Part shown: piece after piece, positions 26,801 through 40,335 of the stretch
Numbering within the stretch: position 1 is the stretch's first letter
Layout: each line of letters starts with the position of its first letter
From: Eremophila alpestris peregrina
Lineage: Eukaryota; Chordata; Aves; Passeriformes; Alaudidae
Assembly: GCA_009792885.1 (NCBI GenBank)
Contig: WMCF01000025.1
Span: 7,363,074-7,427,073, forward strand
Length of the DNA stretch: 64,000 nt
Direction: 5' to 3'
Program-made: the position numbers and the translations under genes
Notes under the pieces: model-generated
Seen by the model: the letters and a program-made list of their open reading frames with translations, nothing else
The model's database searches: none
What the model was told of the DNA's origin: nothing

Positions 26801-29800
26801 AAATCATTCTGAAGCTTGGCATTTAACGAAGTCTGTCAGCAATCTCATTAATTTTATTTTTTTCCCCTAACAATTAATTAGAATTTCACACTTTGCAATG
26901 TCTGTCCATTTCATCTCACCCTATCATTTTTACCCCTAAAAAGCATCTGTCTCTATTTTTTCTAAACCTTCTCTTTTAGTAGTCAAATAAAACAAAATCC
27001 TTCTCTTATCCTTCCTGTAAATAGTAATGGAGTGGCAAAACTGGGCACAGTTGTCTTGATACAATTTCAACAGCATTGAATAGAGAGGGGATAACACTTC
27101 TCTACCTGCTGGCTTCACTCTTGCTTCTGCAGTTTCAGTTTTCTTTCTGGTTTATGACAGGGCTGCACAGTTGGCTCATCATGTTGTGCTCCTGAAAATC
27201 CCCAGGTCCTTTCTGACTGCAAATGACATTGATAAAAGAGAACTGTTTGAGGCTGGCATTATCCCAGCATTATTTCTTTAAAGAAAAGATTTGATAAACA
27301 GGAAGTGTACGGGATGGGTCCACTGTTAAACCCAGTCTTGCAATTCAGTTTGAGTCTATCAAAACAGATTGCTGTTGATTTACTTCATGTTATTGCCACA
27401 ACATCAGTGTGTCACAATCTATTAATACCTCAGAGCTTCATCTTACCTCCATGATAGGGCTTTTTATGAAATTAACCATCATTTTCTTCTCACTTTTGAT
27501 ACTAATAACCTATAATTGTTCAAGCACAAGAGCGTGAAATGTAGTCTGCATCTGCTCTGCAAATGAAAACTACATTTGCTGGCTGCCTTCAGTGACTCTG
27601 GTCAACCACTGGAAGCTGCCAGGCTGCTCTATTATTCTGGTGTATGAGCACCTTCTCTTTTTGGGGCCATCCATTTCCTGATATGAGCATAGGTGACTTG
27701 CCTGTGTGCTGCAATTAGACACAGGAACTTCATGGACAAAAATTCCTGCTGGTTTTCCCAACTTCTGGTACGATTGCATCTCTCACATGCTCTTTGTTGG
27801 TTGTGGTAGGAAGTCACAAGCTGGAAAGAAAATACACATTTTGCATCTTGATTCACAAATTGCTAACACAAACCTGGAAAACACTTGAAATCTCTAACAA
27901 TTGGCAACAAAATGGGAATAGCAGTGGTTGGAGCACAGGGCAGGACATAAGTGAGAAACAGTGGTTCATGCTTTGGAGGCTATATATACACATATACATT
28001 TGGTATATCACCTCTGTATAGACAGCATCTGGATTTCAGTGGCTTGTAAGAATGCTCCTTCTCATTTCAGCACACTGAGTCTGAACCTTTTGGTTTCCAG
28101 GAAAACTACAAGGATCTCAGACTTCTGCAAAAGAGCGAAAGTTACTCAGGACTATGAACTTGTGTGTGTCAGGGTAGGTTAACAGCTTGGAATGATTATG
28201 TCCTTAATTTAGTGCTGCAGGTACAGCAAATGCCTTGTTTTGCTGGCATTTTTTTTTGGCATGTTTTTTGCTGGCATGTTTTGCTGGCAACTAAACTGGG
28301 TGAAGCATATCCACCACAGAACAAACTACCTGGGTACCACCTTCCAAACTCATTTTCTTCTCCCTTACATAGATTTGCTGATGGAGAGCTAGTGCTTAGG
28401 CAACAAAATAGGAAGCTCAGACCACGACAGGTATCCAGAATTATTTTATAAGCATATCCATCGAATATGGTTGTTTACCATAATTGTTATTTGTCAAGGA
28501 TGGCATCTATTGGTCTTACATTTTTATCCTGCTAAGCTTTTCTACTTCTCCCCTTTTAGCATGAAAAACCAAGCAATTTTAGTCCACCTTTCTATTGCTT
28601 TGATCTATTGCAGTAATCACTGCTTTTCTTTCACAATGGATAAATAATGGGTATTTTTCCTTTTATTCCTGGCCTAACTTATTTTCCCAGTCCCTCTCTG
28701 TATGTCATTCTTTCTAAAGTGCTCATATGCTTCCTCTTAGAACTCATTCACCAGCCCTTGGATGCAGATCTAGTCTGGTTTTCTTTGCATGCCCTGGTCT
28801 CTGAGCTCCTGTTAAGAGAAATTTACTTTAATGATGGGGTACCAATTCTACCCACATTGGTCAGAACCTTGGGGTAGATCTGTTGCACCTTTTCTAAAAT
28901 AAACCCTACCAAAAATATCCAAAGTTAGGTCTCGTGAGAACACAAACTGGACTGTGCTTATTTTGCTGACGATGAAAATTCATGTGTTTGAGAAGAGATA
29001 ATTCAGAACAACCATAAACAACTTTTGTAAACAACTTTACCTGTGCTGATTGTCCAGGCAAAGTTATATCAGATATTACAGTTACAGCAAACACCTCACT
29101 GGAAATGTGTGCAAAGGCTAGTGCAGTACTCACTGCTCCTTTCTTCAGGAAAGAAACAAGGGAAAAAGAAAGAAAGTCAAACCAAAACCAACCTAAAACA
29201 AGCCCAAACCAATCTTCAAAAGTGATTTTCTGATTCTAAGCCAAAATAGTCCAAAGTCCTGAGAAAGAGAAATGACTCTGAGCAAATTTCAGACATATTT
29301 TGTAACACATAAAATGAGCTGTGTGCATACCTGGATTGTCCTTTTGGAGAAGATTTGACAGCAATATCTAGATTTTTAGTGTGACCTTGGTTTTTGATTA
29401 TTACCATATAAAACCAAGTGCAAGGATCTCCTGGGAGGAACTGCAGATTGTCCCTTCCCTAGGGAAGAACTGGGTGTGCTTATGATGTGGCATGCAGGAG
29501 AAATAAGTGACAGCATGGAGGCTGAAGTCTCCAACCAAAGAGAAACCTGAACAGCTTTAGTTTGTGCTTTTCTTAATAGATCTGAGGAAGCCTGTGCTTG
29601 ACTTGTATGAAGGGCATAGTCTGAGGTTTTCTTTCACATTTGGTATAAAAAGTGGCTGACTTCACATGTGCATTTAAACATTTACTTTGCTGCTTTTCTC
29701 TATACATCAGCCATTGAAAGACTCTTTGTCAGAAATTACAACTTCACTGAGGTAAATGTGCTGCCCATTGCTCAGATAAACTGTGCTAAATATATTTGAT

Positions 29801-30510
29801 CTATCAGCAAAATTATCAACCACTTTCATGGTGTTTCAGGACTTTCCTTTGTTCCTGGATCCAAATGTCTGATTCAGTATATGTCAAATTATGACTCTAG
29901 ATAATCCAAAATATTCTCTGTCAAGTAATTTTAGGGTTTGCCCCATGCCAGTTCCCTGGTTGTTCAAAATACATACACACATATAGGTTTATTTGTTTCT
30001 GAGCACCATCTCAGTAAGTACAGCTAGTTTTCTCTGCAAAAAAATGCAAATGCAGTTCCCATCACCACTTGAAACAGGAAATATGGTGAAGTGTAAGTAA
30101 AGAACTGGCTCTTTCTGCCAAAATTAACTACCTTGACACAAGGACCTATGGCAGAAAGCACATGGGCACATATTATGCCAGTGTTACTGAAACACCCATT
30201 CTGGTGGGCTGGGCTCTGACATGTCCTTCATAGTGTCCCAAAGACTTGGGATGAAAAGCCCACAACACCTAATAGCTGTATCCTAGGGCCATGGGCTTGG
30301 CCTGAGCTCCTTTGGCCTATAAAGACTGTGGTTCAAGCAACCAGACCTCTTGCCCTCAGCTGCATGGAGCCAGCCTTGCTCAGTCCCACTTACCCAAGCC
30401 AGGCTGGGCAAGGAGTGGAAATGAATGGGCATTTGAAACACACATGAAGGACAATGTCATGAAAGAATGCCAAGCCATTTAAGCAGTTCCAGCTACTGGG
30501 AGGCTGCTAT
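26801..30510. other. Gene-free unique sequence
   Basis: No gene or transposon recognised. A three-copy TGTTTTGCTGGCA-type repeat lies at 28,236-28,289. Confidence 0.55.
28236..28289 (+). repeat. Imperfect tandem repeat, unit about 13 bp
   Basis: Three copies of TGTTTTGCTGGCA at 28,236, 28,262 (with two extra T) and 28,277. The first is separated from the second by a T-run. Confidence 0.8.
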
Positions 30511-30770
30511 GAGGACTCCCCAAAGCCTTTTCTTCTCCAGGATGAGCAGCCCCAGCTCTCTCAGCCTTCCCTCATGCTGAAGATGCTTCATCATCTCTGT
30601 GACCTTGTGCTGGACTTTCTCCAATAAGTTCATATAATGTTTTTCGTCCTCAGGAGCCTGAAGCTGAACACAGCAGTCCAGATATGTCTCACCAGTGCCA
30701 AGCAGAGGCAAAGGGTCATCTCTCTTGACTGCTGCTCCTAAAGCAGTCCAAGATGCTTTTGGACTTGGCA
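30511..30770 (-). mobile_element. CR1 LINE fragment lacking the 3' tail
   Basis: Reverse-complement CR1 with the blocks GGATGAGCAGCCCCAGCTCT, CTCATGCTGAAGATGCTTCA and CTGAACACAGCAGTCCAGAT. The minus-strand frame across it reads the decayed C-terminus of ORF2. The extreme 3' tail is absent. Confidence 0.85.
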
Positions 30771-33700
30771 GGCCCCAGCTCCTCATTTCCCTCCCAGAAG
30801 TCCCCCAGATCTGAGCTCTCCTAAAGTGTGTGTGTTTATCAGGCTTTCACATTGTTTAATGCTTTGAAAGCAGAAATTTATCCATTCACAACAATGCTCC
30901 TTCTGCAGCTTGCCTTATTCATTGAAAATTCCTTACCAGTTTCTGTTATCACAAGGACTATTTTTCATAAAAGGGCTGTAAACAACATATAATGTGAACA
31001 TTTTCACAGCAACACATCCCACCTCCCAAGACAGCATTTTAGCTGGCAGCTAAGTTTACTTTACATTTTTAGCTCCTAAAGATGGCAGTTGTAAATCTGT
31101 ATATTATTAATTGTCGTGGCATATAAAGCAGTCAATGTACCAATTTGGCAAAAGCAGTCTCATAAAGCATGTAGAATATGCATATAGTATGTGGACTATT
31201 AATAAGGAGGTCCCCTGCTGCTGAACAGGACTTTTCTTAGTATCATTATTATAGTGATAGTAAAATTACCTTGATCAATGCTCTATTTTACTGGAGCATT
31301 TCTCTCGAGTGCTCCTAATGGTACAATCAGCTGTGTGCAGGTCAACTGCAGATTTTTTTTTTACATAACATTTCTTATAATGAAAAGCAGAATCATGGAA
31401 AATTTTTGGAGAGAAATTGCTATCCTCATTAAAAAAAAAAAAAGAAAGTGGAATGAATGCAAGAATAGGCTGGTTTGCATACAGGCATACAGACCTGCAG
31501 AAGTTTCTGTGCACATTCTGTTATTGAGATACAGAAACATATTTAAGGGTATATTAGTGCACAAGAGGCAAAAACAAATTGAAGTGAAAACTGGTGAGAA
31601 TTGAAAAGTGCCAGAAGCAAACATCACTAACTGATTATTTCCCTCTTTTCTTGCTCTGCATTAGGTCTGCAGTCCATTTAAGCTGGTGAGAGCTTCACCT
31701 GAACAACGAGTACTTAAAAATGGACTCAAATGGCTTTGTCCTTTCGGGTACATCTGCCTTATTGCCAAGAAATACTGACATTTCCCTGCTAGCAGTAAAC
31801 AAGACAAACTTGTCAGCCACACAGCAGAGTCAGATAACTAAATAAATTGGTACTAGAGAAATCCTGAAGCTTCTGCAGGGACCTGATTTAGGGACCTGCT
31901 GTAGGTACCAGATTCAGCATATTTATATTTGTGTTTGTTCTGAATGCAGAGAAGAACTAGGAGAAGGAAAGGTAGGTTTACATTAGGTTATAATATAAGA
32001 TCATTTGGACATATTAAGCACAACTCTGACTCAATGCATCCTCATATAGAAAAAAAGGTCATATTTTTTAGTCTTTCTGGGATCAAAATCCTGCATTGCA
32101 CTCTGTTCAGAGACAAGTATTTTCAGGATAGACAAACCTCTGTGTCGTGCTTCCTCATAGGGCTCAGCTCTGTTTGTGAGGTTCCTTTAAAGACTTCATG
32201 GTAGTTATTTTTTTCAGGTTGTTGTAAAGTAGTCTCTTAAGTTTCTTTTCAGACTAAGGGATAGTGTGGATTCATTTTGACGTTTACTAGTGTTGGGAAA
32301 GCCTTCCATTTTACTTGATCACTAAATGGGAGCTTGATCTGACAGACAGATCAGTTTATGAGAATGGCTGTAGTAGATTGCAGTCCTTTCTGCTGTCAAG
32401 CTTAGTGAGACTCTTTCACAAAGAAAAAACCTTTGCAGCTCCTAAGATAAAAAAAATACTGTACCTTTTTTTTTAATGTGTTGTGCTCCTGGGTAAATGT
32501 ACTAGGATCCTTCTGTGAAAATAAACCAGGGAAAAAAATCCTGGAAAGCTTTTGAAGGTCTTACACAGTTTCAGCCTTAGGTGAAGTATTACAGGTATGC
32601 TATAAATCCCTGAAATAACACAGGTTATAATAAAGATATTGGCTCATCCCCAAAAATACAGAGTGTGATACTGTGTCCTTTTCTGATTTTGATCTAGTAC
32701 ACTGATGCACTTCATTTCATGCAGATTGATCAAAATTAATGTCCAGCTCACAGATTCTTCATTTCATTCTGTTGTTCCAGAATACCTGCCCTCAGCTGAA
32801 TCACTGTGCAAGATAGTGTCTGAAAAAGAAATAAATGGACTGTGATCTAGATATTGCTTCAAGTGGCAAAATCTATGTTATTCCCTTTGTCTGAAGAAAC
32901 TCACTGTGTATTGGGTGACTACCTTTTTCCTTCTGCTTTAGTCGGCCGCTTAATTGAGGTCCTGTTTTACAATACTGAATAATGCATATCAATTCATAGC
33001 TTTCAGAAAAACTGCACGGGTAAGATTGGCATCTGGTGGACTTGACAGATGCACGAGGCACTCACAATGCTTCTCTGTCAGGCAATTCAGTCCCCAGAAA
33101 AGGAGACTGCATGACTAATGAGTTTTGCACCTCCTCTTCATGTGCTCATCTGCTTTCCCATTGATGTAATTTATGAGGCACTTCTGTGAGTCACGGTTAG
33201 CACACTGAAGTGGCAGCGCTTGGTGGCAGCCATTATAATAACCATAAAGCAAATAAAACAGGATTCAGGAAAGTGGGAAATGAAGTCTTGGCAGCAGAGA
33301 ACACCTGTTTTCTGTTTATGCCGTCGCTAAATATTTGCAATTCATTAGTCACAATCAGAGTTTGATAACATATTTACATTCACAACTGCTTTTACAAACC
33401 AGAATTCTTGCATAATTGCTGGACTTCTGAAGAGCAGGTTTTGTTCATCTCGACTAAATGAAAACCAAATTCATACCAGTTTGCTATGATGAAGTGAGTA
33501 GGCTTATGTGACATCACTTCAATAAAACTTTTGACACTCACATGACCATCTGCTAAAGAGAACAGAGCAGTTATTCCTAAACTGTCACAGGGAGACACTT
33601 CTGCAGCCCCTACAGGCACAGCTAGCCAAGCAGCAGATGGGGCTCAAAATAAACTTAATGTGTTTGAAAAGCAGTTGTGTCACGAAGACACACTTGGAGC

Positions 33701-34501
33701 CGAGGACAGAAAGTCTTTGGTAACCATCAGAAAACTGCTGCTGCCTACAAGGGTCAACAGGGAGCCATTTAGTTGGTTCTTTGGAAGTGTATCAGTACAG
33801 GTACAGTACATCACAGTTTTTGCTGCGTAGTCCACTGGTATTTGAGACGAACAGAAACACTGTGTTTCATGAGAATAAAATAAAGCAGGGAAGACTGTGT
33901 TCAGTCAGGAACACAGACTTGAGGTAGATCAAGACAAACAGTGATGTTATTGTACATAGGATTCATTCTGACAGAATACAAATGCAGGGTTGTCCAGGGC
34001 CTTTTAGGTACAAGCCAATAGGACAAACCATGAATTTCTATTAGCATCCCAAAAGCTGTATTGCTAGAAGTCCAGAAAGCTGAGCAATGCTTGTATGCAT
34101 GTTATGAAAGAGGGCATAATAAAGTAAATGTGCTCAGCAAGTCATTAGATATTTTTATAAAAGCAGACTTTTGCTGACTGTGACAAACGTCTAGCAATTC
34201 AATGCTGAAATAATCATTAGGGAGAACAGAGACAGGAAGTTCAATAAGAAGGGCAAAATACTGAATCAGCATTGAAACTGACTGCAAGAACAGCAGTCCT
34301 TTTGAGGAGAACCCAGAGACAACAAGGAATGGCAGGCTGAGCACAAGCTGACAGTAGTACTACTGCAAATAGGGCAGGTTATGGGCTGTCCCATGTTAGG
34401 GTCATGATGAGCAGACTGAGGGAAATTCTTACCTTCCTTCTCTCAGGATTATTCATTAATCCCCATGTATGTGCAGATAGGGGTCCTTAAGTTAAATAGG
34501 G
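30771..34501. other. Gene-free sequence; possible conserved noncoding segments
   Basis: No gene or repeat recognised over 3.7 kb, the longest repeat-poor stretch before MED10. High-complexity segments with TAAT and TGATTAAT-like motifs occur around 31,060-31,200 and 33,170-33,360. Conservation cannot be judged from one sequence. Confidence 0.45.
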
Positions 34502-34890
34502 CCATGGAGAAACTGGAGAGGGTCCAGCAGACAAAAGCTAAGATGGTTTGGGACACAGAACATATGTGAGGAGCTGGACTTTGGTCTTGTGAACCATGGA
34601 TCAGAGGAGCTGGGCTTTCAGAGAAGTGATCAGCCTAAGTCAGTGCAAAGGACAGCTAAAAGCTGGTGTCACTCGAGATGGACTTGAGTTGCAGTTTGGG
34701 AAGCTTGAGGTGGGCATTAGGAAAAGATACATTCACCAGGAAGGTAGTGCAGCACTTAAATGGGTTATTCACGGGGCAGCCAGAATCTATTCTTTTGGAG
34801 GTTTTCATGACTTCTTAAACATAAACATGACTTATCTAATCTGCTGCAGCAAGAGCCCTGTTTCAACCAGAAGGCTGGAGTAGAGACACC
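34502..34890 (+). mobile_element. Old CR1 LINE 3' fragment
   Basis: It begins CATGGAGAAACTGGAGAGGG and TCCAGCAGAC, the usual CR1 sense phrase, and continues with TTGAGGTGGGCATTAGGAAA. It is highly diverged toward the 3' end and stops about 40 bp from the LTR that follows. Confidence 0.7.
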
Positions 34891-34930
34891 AAAAATTCCC
34901 TGCCAAACAACATTTTTTACAGTTTTAGGA

Positions 34931-35519
34931 TGATCTCAGGGTTTAAAACCATCTAGCAACAAAATACCACACATCCACTTGCCCACTTCCCCAGCAAGAT
35001 CAGAGAGAGAATTGAAAGAGCAAAAGTGAGAAAACTCATGGGGTAAAGACTGTTTAAAAGGTAAAGCAAGAGCCACACACACACAAGTAAAGCAAAACAA
35101 AGAATTCATTCATCCCTTCCTGTGGTCAGCCAGGTGTTCAGCCATCCCCAGAAAAGCAGGGGATGCTTATACAGTGATTTGGGAAGAAAAATGCCATCAC
35201 TCCAAAATATCTCTCTCTTTGTTCTTCTTCCCCCAGTTTTATATACTGAGCATGATGTCATATGGTCTGCAATATCCCTTTCATCAGCTGTGCTCAGCTG
35301 TCCTGGCTGTGTCTCCTTCCATCTTCCCATGCACCCCCACCCCTCTCATCATCTCGCCAGTATAAGAAGCAGAACAGGCCTTGGTTCTGAGCAAGCCCTG
35401 CTCAGGAATAACAAAAACACCTCCATACTATCAACCCTGCGTTCTGCAATAACCCAAAACACAGCCCTCTACTAACTGTTGTGAAGAAAATCAACTCAAC
35501 CCCAGCCCAAACCATCACA
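34931..35519 (-). mobile_element. Solo LTR of an avian endogenous retrovirus
   Basis: This matches, over about 589 bp, an LTR type I recall as common in bird genomes; I cannot name the family with certainty. Read on the minus strand it begins TGTGATGG at 35,519, has a TATATAA box near 35,240, and ends ...GATCA at 34,931, so it has TG...CA termini. The usual ATTAAA-type poly(A) position reads TTTAAA. No internal gag, pol or env sequence flanks it, so it is a solo LTR. An ACAGTTTT octamer occurs near both ends (34,919 and 35,521) but is offset from the termini, so a target-site duplication is not secure. Confidence 0.8.
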
Positions 35520-36304
35520 GACAGTTTTCTTATCCAACCTGGCCCACATGATCTAGTTGTAAGCAGTCTGAAAGCTGGTTAGAAGACTGAAGCCATATCA
35601 GCAACACACAAGTTAAAAGGCTGCCTTAAAACTGAAGTCAAGGATTCACAGAGATTACTTTCAAAGACATCCAGAGACAGAGAGAAACAAACTGGAAAAC
35701 AAATTAAAACTGTGAGAAAAGGCAATCTGAGATGAACACAAGCTAAAAAGAAGTGTTGAGAGTTAAGAGTACTCTAAGCCCATTTTTTAAGGTTAAGAAG
35801 ATGAGGTAGTATACTGCAGCATTGAAATAAAAAGTTACATTTCTAATACCATTTGCACAGAGGTGTCACCCCTTTATGGAAATAAACATTGGCACTCAAA
35901 GAAGAAACAAAGATCCTGCAGAAGAGAAGTAGCTTTCTTCCTCTTCTGCACAGACCTATGAAGCCCCAAATCTTTCCCTGCCTGTGAAAGTCTGGAGAAG
36001 AAAGATGAGATGAAAGAGTCAATTTGTTGGAGAGACCCACTTCAACAGACAGAATCTCAACAGGGCAGAGCACCCTGATATCCTTACAGGCTGTGGTGAA
36101 GCACTTTCTACTTGCTGAAGGGAATGAATTAAAAGTAGAGGAATGGCATAGAATTTAGCCATTTTCTAAAGATGAGTCTAAAGGTGTTTAAAAAGTTCAT
36201 GTAGCCATTGATTCAAAAGCAGTTCTATTTGAAAGCTGTTTCAGTAGATTATACCTTGGTTATGTGTGCAGAAGCTAACATTTCTTGAAGGTTAGTGCCA
36301 GAAG
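35520..36304. other. Gene-free sequence
   Basis: No feature recognised between the LTR and the next CR1 copy. Confidence 0.55.
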
Positions 36305-36764
36305 TGCAGGGCCGTGATGATAAGGACATGAAGATAAGAGGGCTGGAGCACTCTCCTATGAGGACAGGCTGAGAGAGCTGGGGTTGTTCAGCCTGGAGAA
36401 GAGAAGGCTCCAGGGAGAACTTGGAGCAACCTTTCAGTACTAAAAGAGGGCATATAAGAAAGATGAGGACTTTTTACAAGCACATGTAGAATGATAGGAC
36501 AAGGGTCAATGGAACTGGAAGAGGGGAGATTGAGACTAGCTGTAAGGGTGACATTTTTAAAATGAGGACAGTGAGGCAATGGAACAGATTGCCCAGAGTG
36601 ATGGTAGATGCCCCATCCCTGGAAAAAGCTAAGGCCAGGTTGGATGGAGCCTTGAGAAACCTATTGTAATGGAAGGTATCCCTGCTCATTGCAGGAATGT
36701 TGAAAGGAGATGAGCTCAAAAGGTCCCTTCCAATCTAAACCATTCTGTGGTGCTGCTCTATGAT
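36305..36764 (+). mobile_element. CR1 LINE 3' fragment, about 460 bp
   Basis: Sense CR1 in order: GAGGGCTGGAGCACTCTCCT, TTGTTCAGCCTGGAGAAGAG, ATGAGGACTTTTTACAAG, CAGATTGCCCAGAGTGATGG, AAGGTCCCTTCCAATCTAAA-type end and CTCTATGATT tail. Full 3' end retained; 5'-truncated. Confidence 0.93.
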
Positions 36765-39700
36765 TAAACTCTATACATAGCATTATTCCAGAGGTGAGCC
36801 ACACACTTCTGATGGTAGCACAGCTATTTACCAACATAAATCAACCAAGACCTGGTGTCTAGGTACTAAAAGAAATCTATCTACAATTACCTAAGACAAG
36901 TCTGCACACTGCAATCTCTGTGGTTCAGAGGTTGAGTTTGCTGCATTTGTATGGTGTTATATTAACTGAAACTGCTGGTTTATGGATTAAATTTAAATTT
37001 TAACCTGAATTTGATTATGGTACTTGTTAATGCATTGCCAGTTTAGTAAAATCATAGTAACTTAGCCTAGTGTGTTCTCAGTTAAGTAAATATTGATGTG
37101 TCCAATACAAGTGAGTTGTATGGAATGAACATTGAGACCTTAAGTAACCTTAGACATGAAATTTATGACTCAGCTGTCTCTCTGCAGGTTCATTTCCTCT
37201 CAGCAGCAATTCAAAAAAGAATTAATCCACTGCAGAATTAGCTTTCTCCAGAAATGCAAATCTGCTTCAGCAGACCAACATTATTTAAGCACTTTCATTG
37301 CTCAAGCAATTGGGGGTGATGTCTTCTTGGAAGAAGAATTATAGAATTTTTTAGAGTGTGAAAGTTACAGCAATGTGCAGCCACAGTACAGAGGTAGAGG
37401 TAGATTTAAGAAGACAGGAACCTGAACTGCATGGAAAGAAGCCAATTTTATACTTCATTATCATTTCAGATATAACCTTCTCAGCCACTGCCTCTCTTCC
37501 ACATCTGTTATTAAAAATTTGAAGTTGTTCATAGTCTTGGTATTTACATTTTCTTCATACTTCTGAATCATGGCATTCTCTTGAAACACAAGGTTAAAGA
37601 TACAAGGTCTCATAGTCCAATTACACACCCTGTTGCAAACAATCTTATGGCACAATATTTTGAAACCTTCATAAAAAAAAACCTGTTTTCTAGCCTTACA
37701 ATGTAGAAGCAGATAAGTTGTAAAGACAAGGACATTTCTGAAGAAGCAGCAGAACAGCTTCTTCCACAGCTACATATATACAAGGAAACAATACAGAATA
37801 TATAGATTTACCTATTCACCTCCTTCAACACTAAAAAGCATTTGCAGTTAGAAACTGAATTATTTTGGGGGAGGAGGCAACAGGGAAACAGGAGATGGAA
37901 GAGAAATTACTACAGCAGTATGATGTTACATTTTTCTAGTTGTTAGACAAGAATTACTTGAATTTTACAGGCCAAAGAATGATTCTCTAGTCTGCTATTT
38001 AAAACACAACTGTTACAGTTGAGTTCCTCACAGCCCTGAATATTTTCACACATTCCATCTTCCCAAAGAGAGCACAAGTGACACCAGCCTGATTTCAGAA
38101 CACAAAAGCATGGGTATATCCCCCCATGCAGTTGAGTAAGTCAAGTAAAACTATCTAATTTCCAGTGTAGAGCTGAGGAGCATGGTTTGAGCTGTATGAG
38201 TTCCCTGTGGAGAACATGAAGAGAGTTAAGGTGCATCCAAATGCTGACTCTAAAGAGCCAGCTCAGACAGACAACCTGTTGTGAATATCTGCTTCAAGCT
38301 AACATGAATCCATCTCTCTGCTGGTTACAACACACGGAGCCTGATGTGATTGGCTTGGATGTAAATATGTAAATCATAAACCTTTTCTTTTAGTCAAACA
38401 AATCTTACCTGGAGCAGCTACAGTCTGCCTAAAGTAAGCTGATGGAGAACATTCAGTACACATATGACTCTTAAGTCTGAGTCTTCTCTGGAGGCTTCCA
38501 GGGAAGATCTTCAGCTGCTGAAAAGTGTTCCATTATCCTTCTGTAACAGCAGGTAGAAAATTTCCCACACAATTCAGCACTCAGGCTCATTTTATCTGCT
38601 GCCTTAGAGTGCGAGAATGGGGACTGTTTCTTCTTTCCTCCTCAAAAAGTTTCTTAGGTTCATTAAAAACTGGGAAAACATTTTTCATTAAAAAGTTTCA
38701 TCAGGCCAGGGGCTGTTTGGGACTTAGCAGCTGGGAGACAGGGACAAAGAGAAAAGGTTTGGATTAGAAGTGCCACATTCTCACTTCACCTTTTGCACAA
38801 TGAGCTGTTTGAAATGGAATTGCAGCTCGCCTGGGAGGCAGCCGGCAGGGAGAACACCGACACATGCTCTCACTTGCTCTCTGGATGCTGCCTCAAGCAC
38901 GCAGGGGCCCCTGTGACCCACGGCTGTTCCCCAGCTGCTGCTCACAGAACCCCACAAACACACACGGAACAGGGAGCCCCACAACCAGGAAAAGAGGAAC
39001 ACAATTTCAGGAGAAGACAGGATGGACTGGACCGGTGAGGCACTGGTCGTGGCTTTTTCACAAAACCTTTGTTTGCTTTCTCAGGTCTCTTGGGGAAAAA
39101 AAAAAAAAAGTAATTAAAATGCTAGCTGCTGCCTCTGTAGGTTGCCAGGAACAGAGCTGGATGCTGCTGCTGTGCACAGGGCACGATTGCACCAGCCCCA
39201 CCCCCTTCACAAATAAAGCCTGCCTGCTCCAGTGGGGAGAGTGTTTGGAGTTTCGTATGCTTTGTTTTCACCATCAGGCATCAGTTATGCTTAAGGTAAA
39301 TGAATCTGGTCTTGTGGTTTACTAAAAATAGTAAAACACTTTGTATAAGCTATGCAGTTTGGGGTTGGGGTTTTTTGTTCAAGTGGTATTACAAAATGGG
39401 AAGATAAGACCTGTGTAACAAGCCAGGAAATTTCAAGAACAAATCTATTTGCTGTAAGTTTCTCTCTTGTTTTTACAGTTTCAAAAGATTTTCTTGCAAG
39501 ACTTAGTCATGGCCAGTCCCACATGCTGGGATCTTAGTGAAGAACATAAACGTGTGAAAAGCCCCTAAAGGCAGGTACAACATGAAAATGAATGCGATAA
39601 TCCACAAATATTTCACTGTGGAGAATATTATGCAGTTAGCATATAGCACCTAAATTAGAAGAAGGTAAGGAAAAAAAATAATCCCCAAACTTCACAAACT

Positions 39701-40335
39701 CATTTTAACGGAAAAGAACAGTTACAAGACTATCCAAATTTGAAACATGCTCTCCAGTATCCTTAGCATATTCTCTTTACTAACCCTGCATTCCAACAAG
39801 TATTCAGAGCCTTCTTACTGAAGGAGAGAACAAACCATCCGGTTTAGACCTTGTGTTACCGGGAATAACCTTCCTCCTCCACCATTTTAACGCTGGAGAC
39901 AGTAAAACATTCGGGTATTCAAGGATTTGCATGCATTTTTGGAAACTGTAGACTGACTTCCCTGTTATTATCTAACCAAGAAACCAAGACTGGCCACAAG
40001 TAGCAGTGAGGTATTAACGCATGAGCTTAGGCTTTATAATATGAAACATGAAAGGAAAGATAATTAAGAAGCAATTTTTACTGAATGAAATACAATTGAC
40101 TTGCCTAACCTGACTTCTGGCACGTGGAAGGTGGCTCCTTCTCCATTTGCAGGACAGTTGCAGAACAGGTTTGGCAACCTGGTAGCAGGAGAGAAGCAGA
40201 ATGTTGCACCTGCGGAAGCATCCAAGTTGTCCATGCATAAACCACATATTATTGACAGGAGGAAATGGCAAGGGACAGTAGTGGTAGGTTTCCATTTGTG
40301 GTGGACAGAAGCCCCCATCTGCCTCCTTGGCTTGC
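36765..40335. other. Gene-free sequence
   Basis: No supported gene or transposon. A 153-codon plus-strand frame at 38,864-39,325 lies in a GC-richer patch and shows no family signature. Confidence 0.5.

Noticed and set aside
38864..39325. 153-codon plus-strand frame
   Set aside because: No recognisable domain, a GC-richer local composition, and no splice or promoter support.
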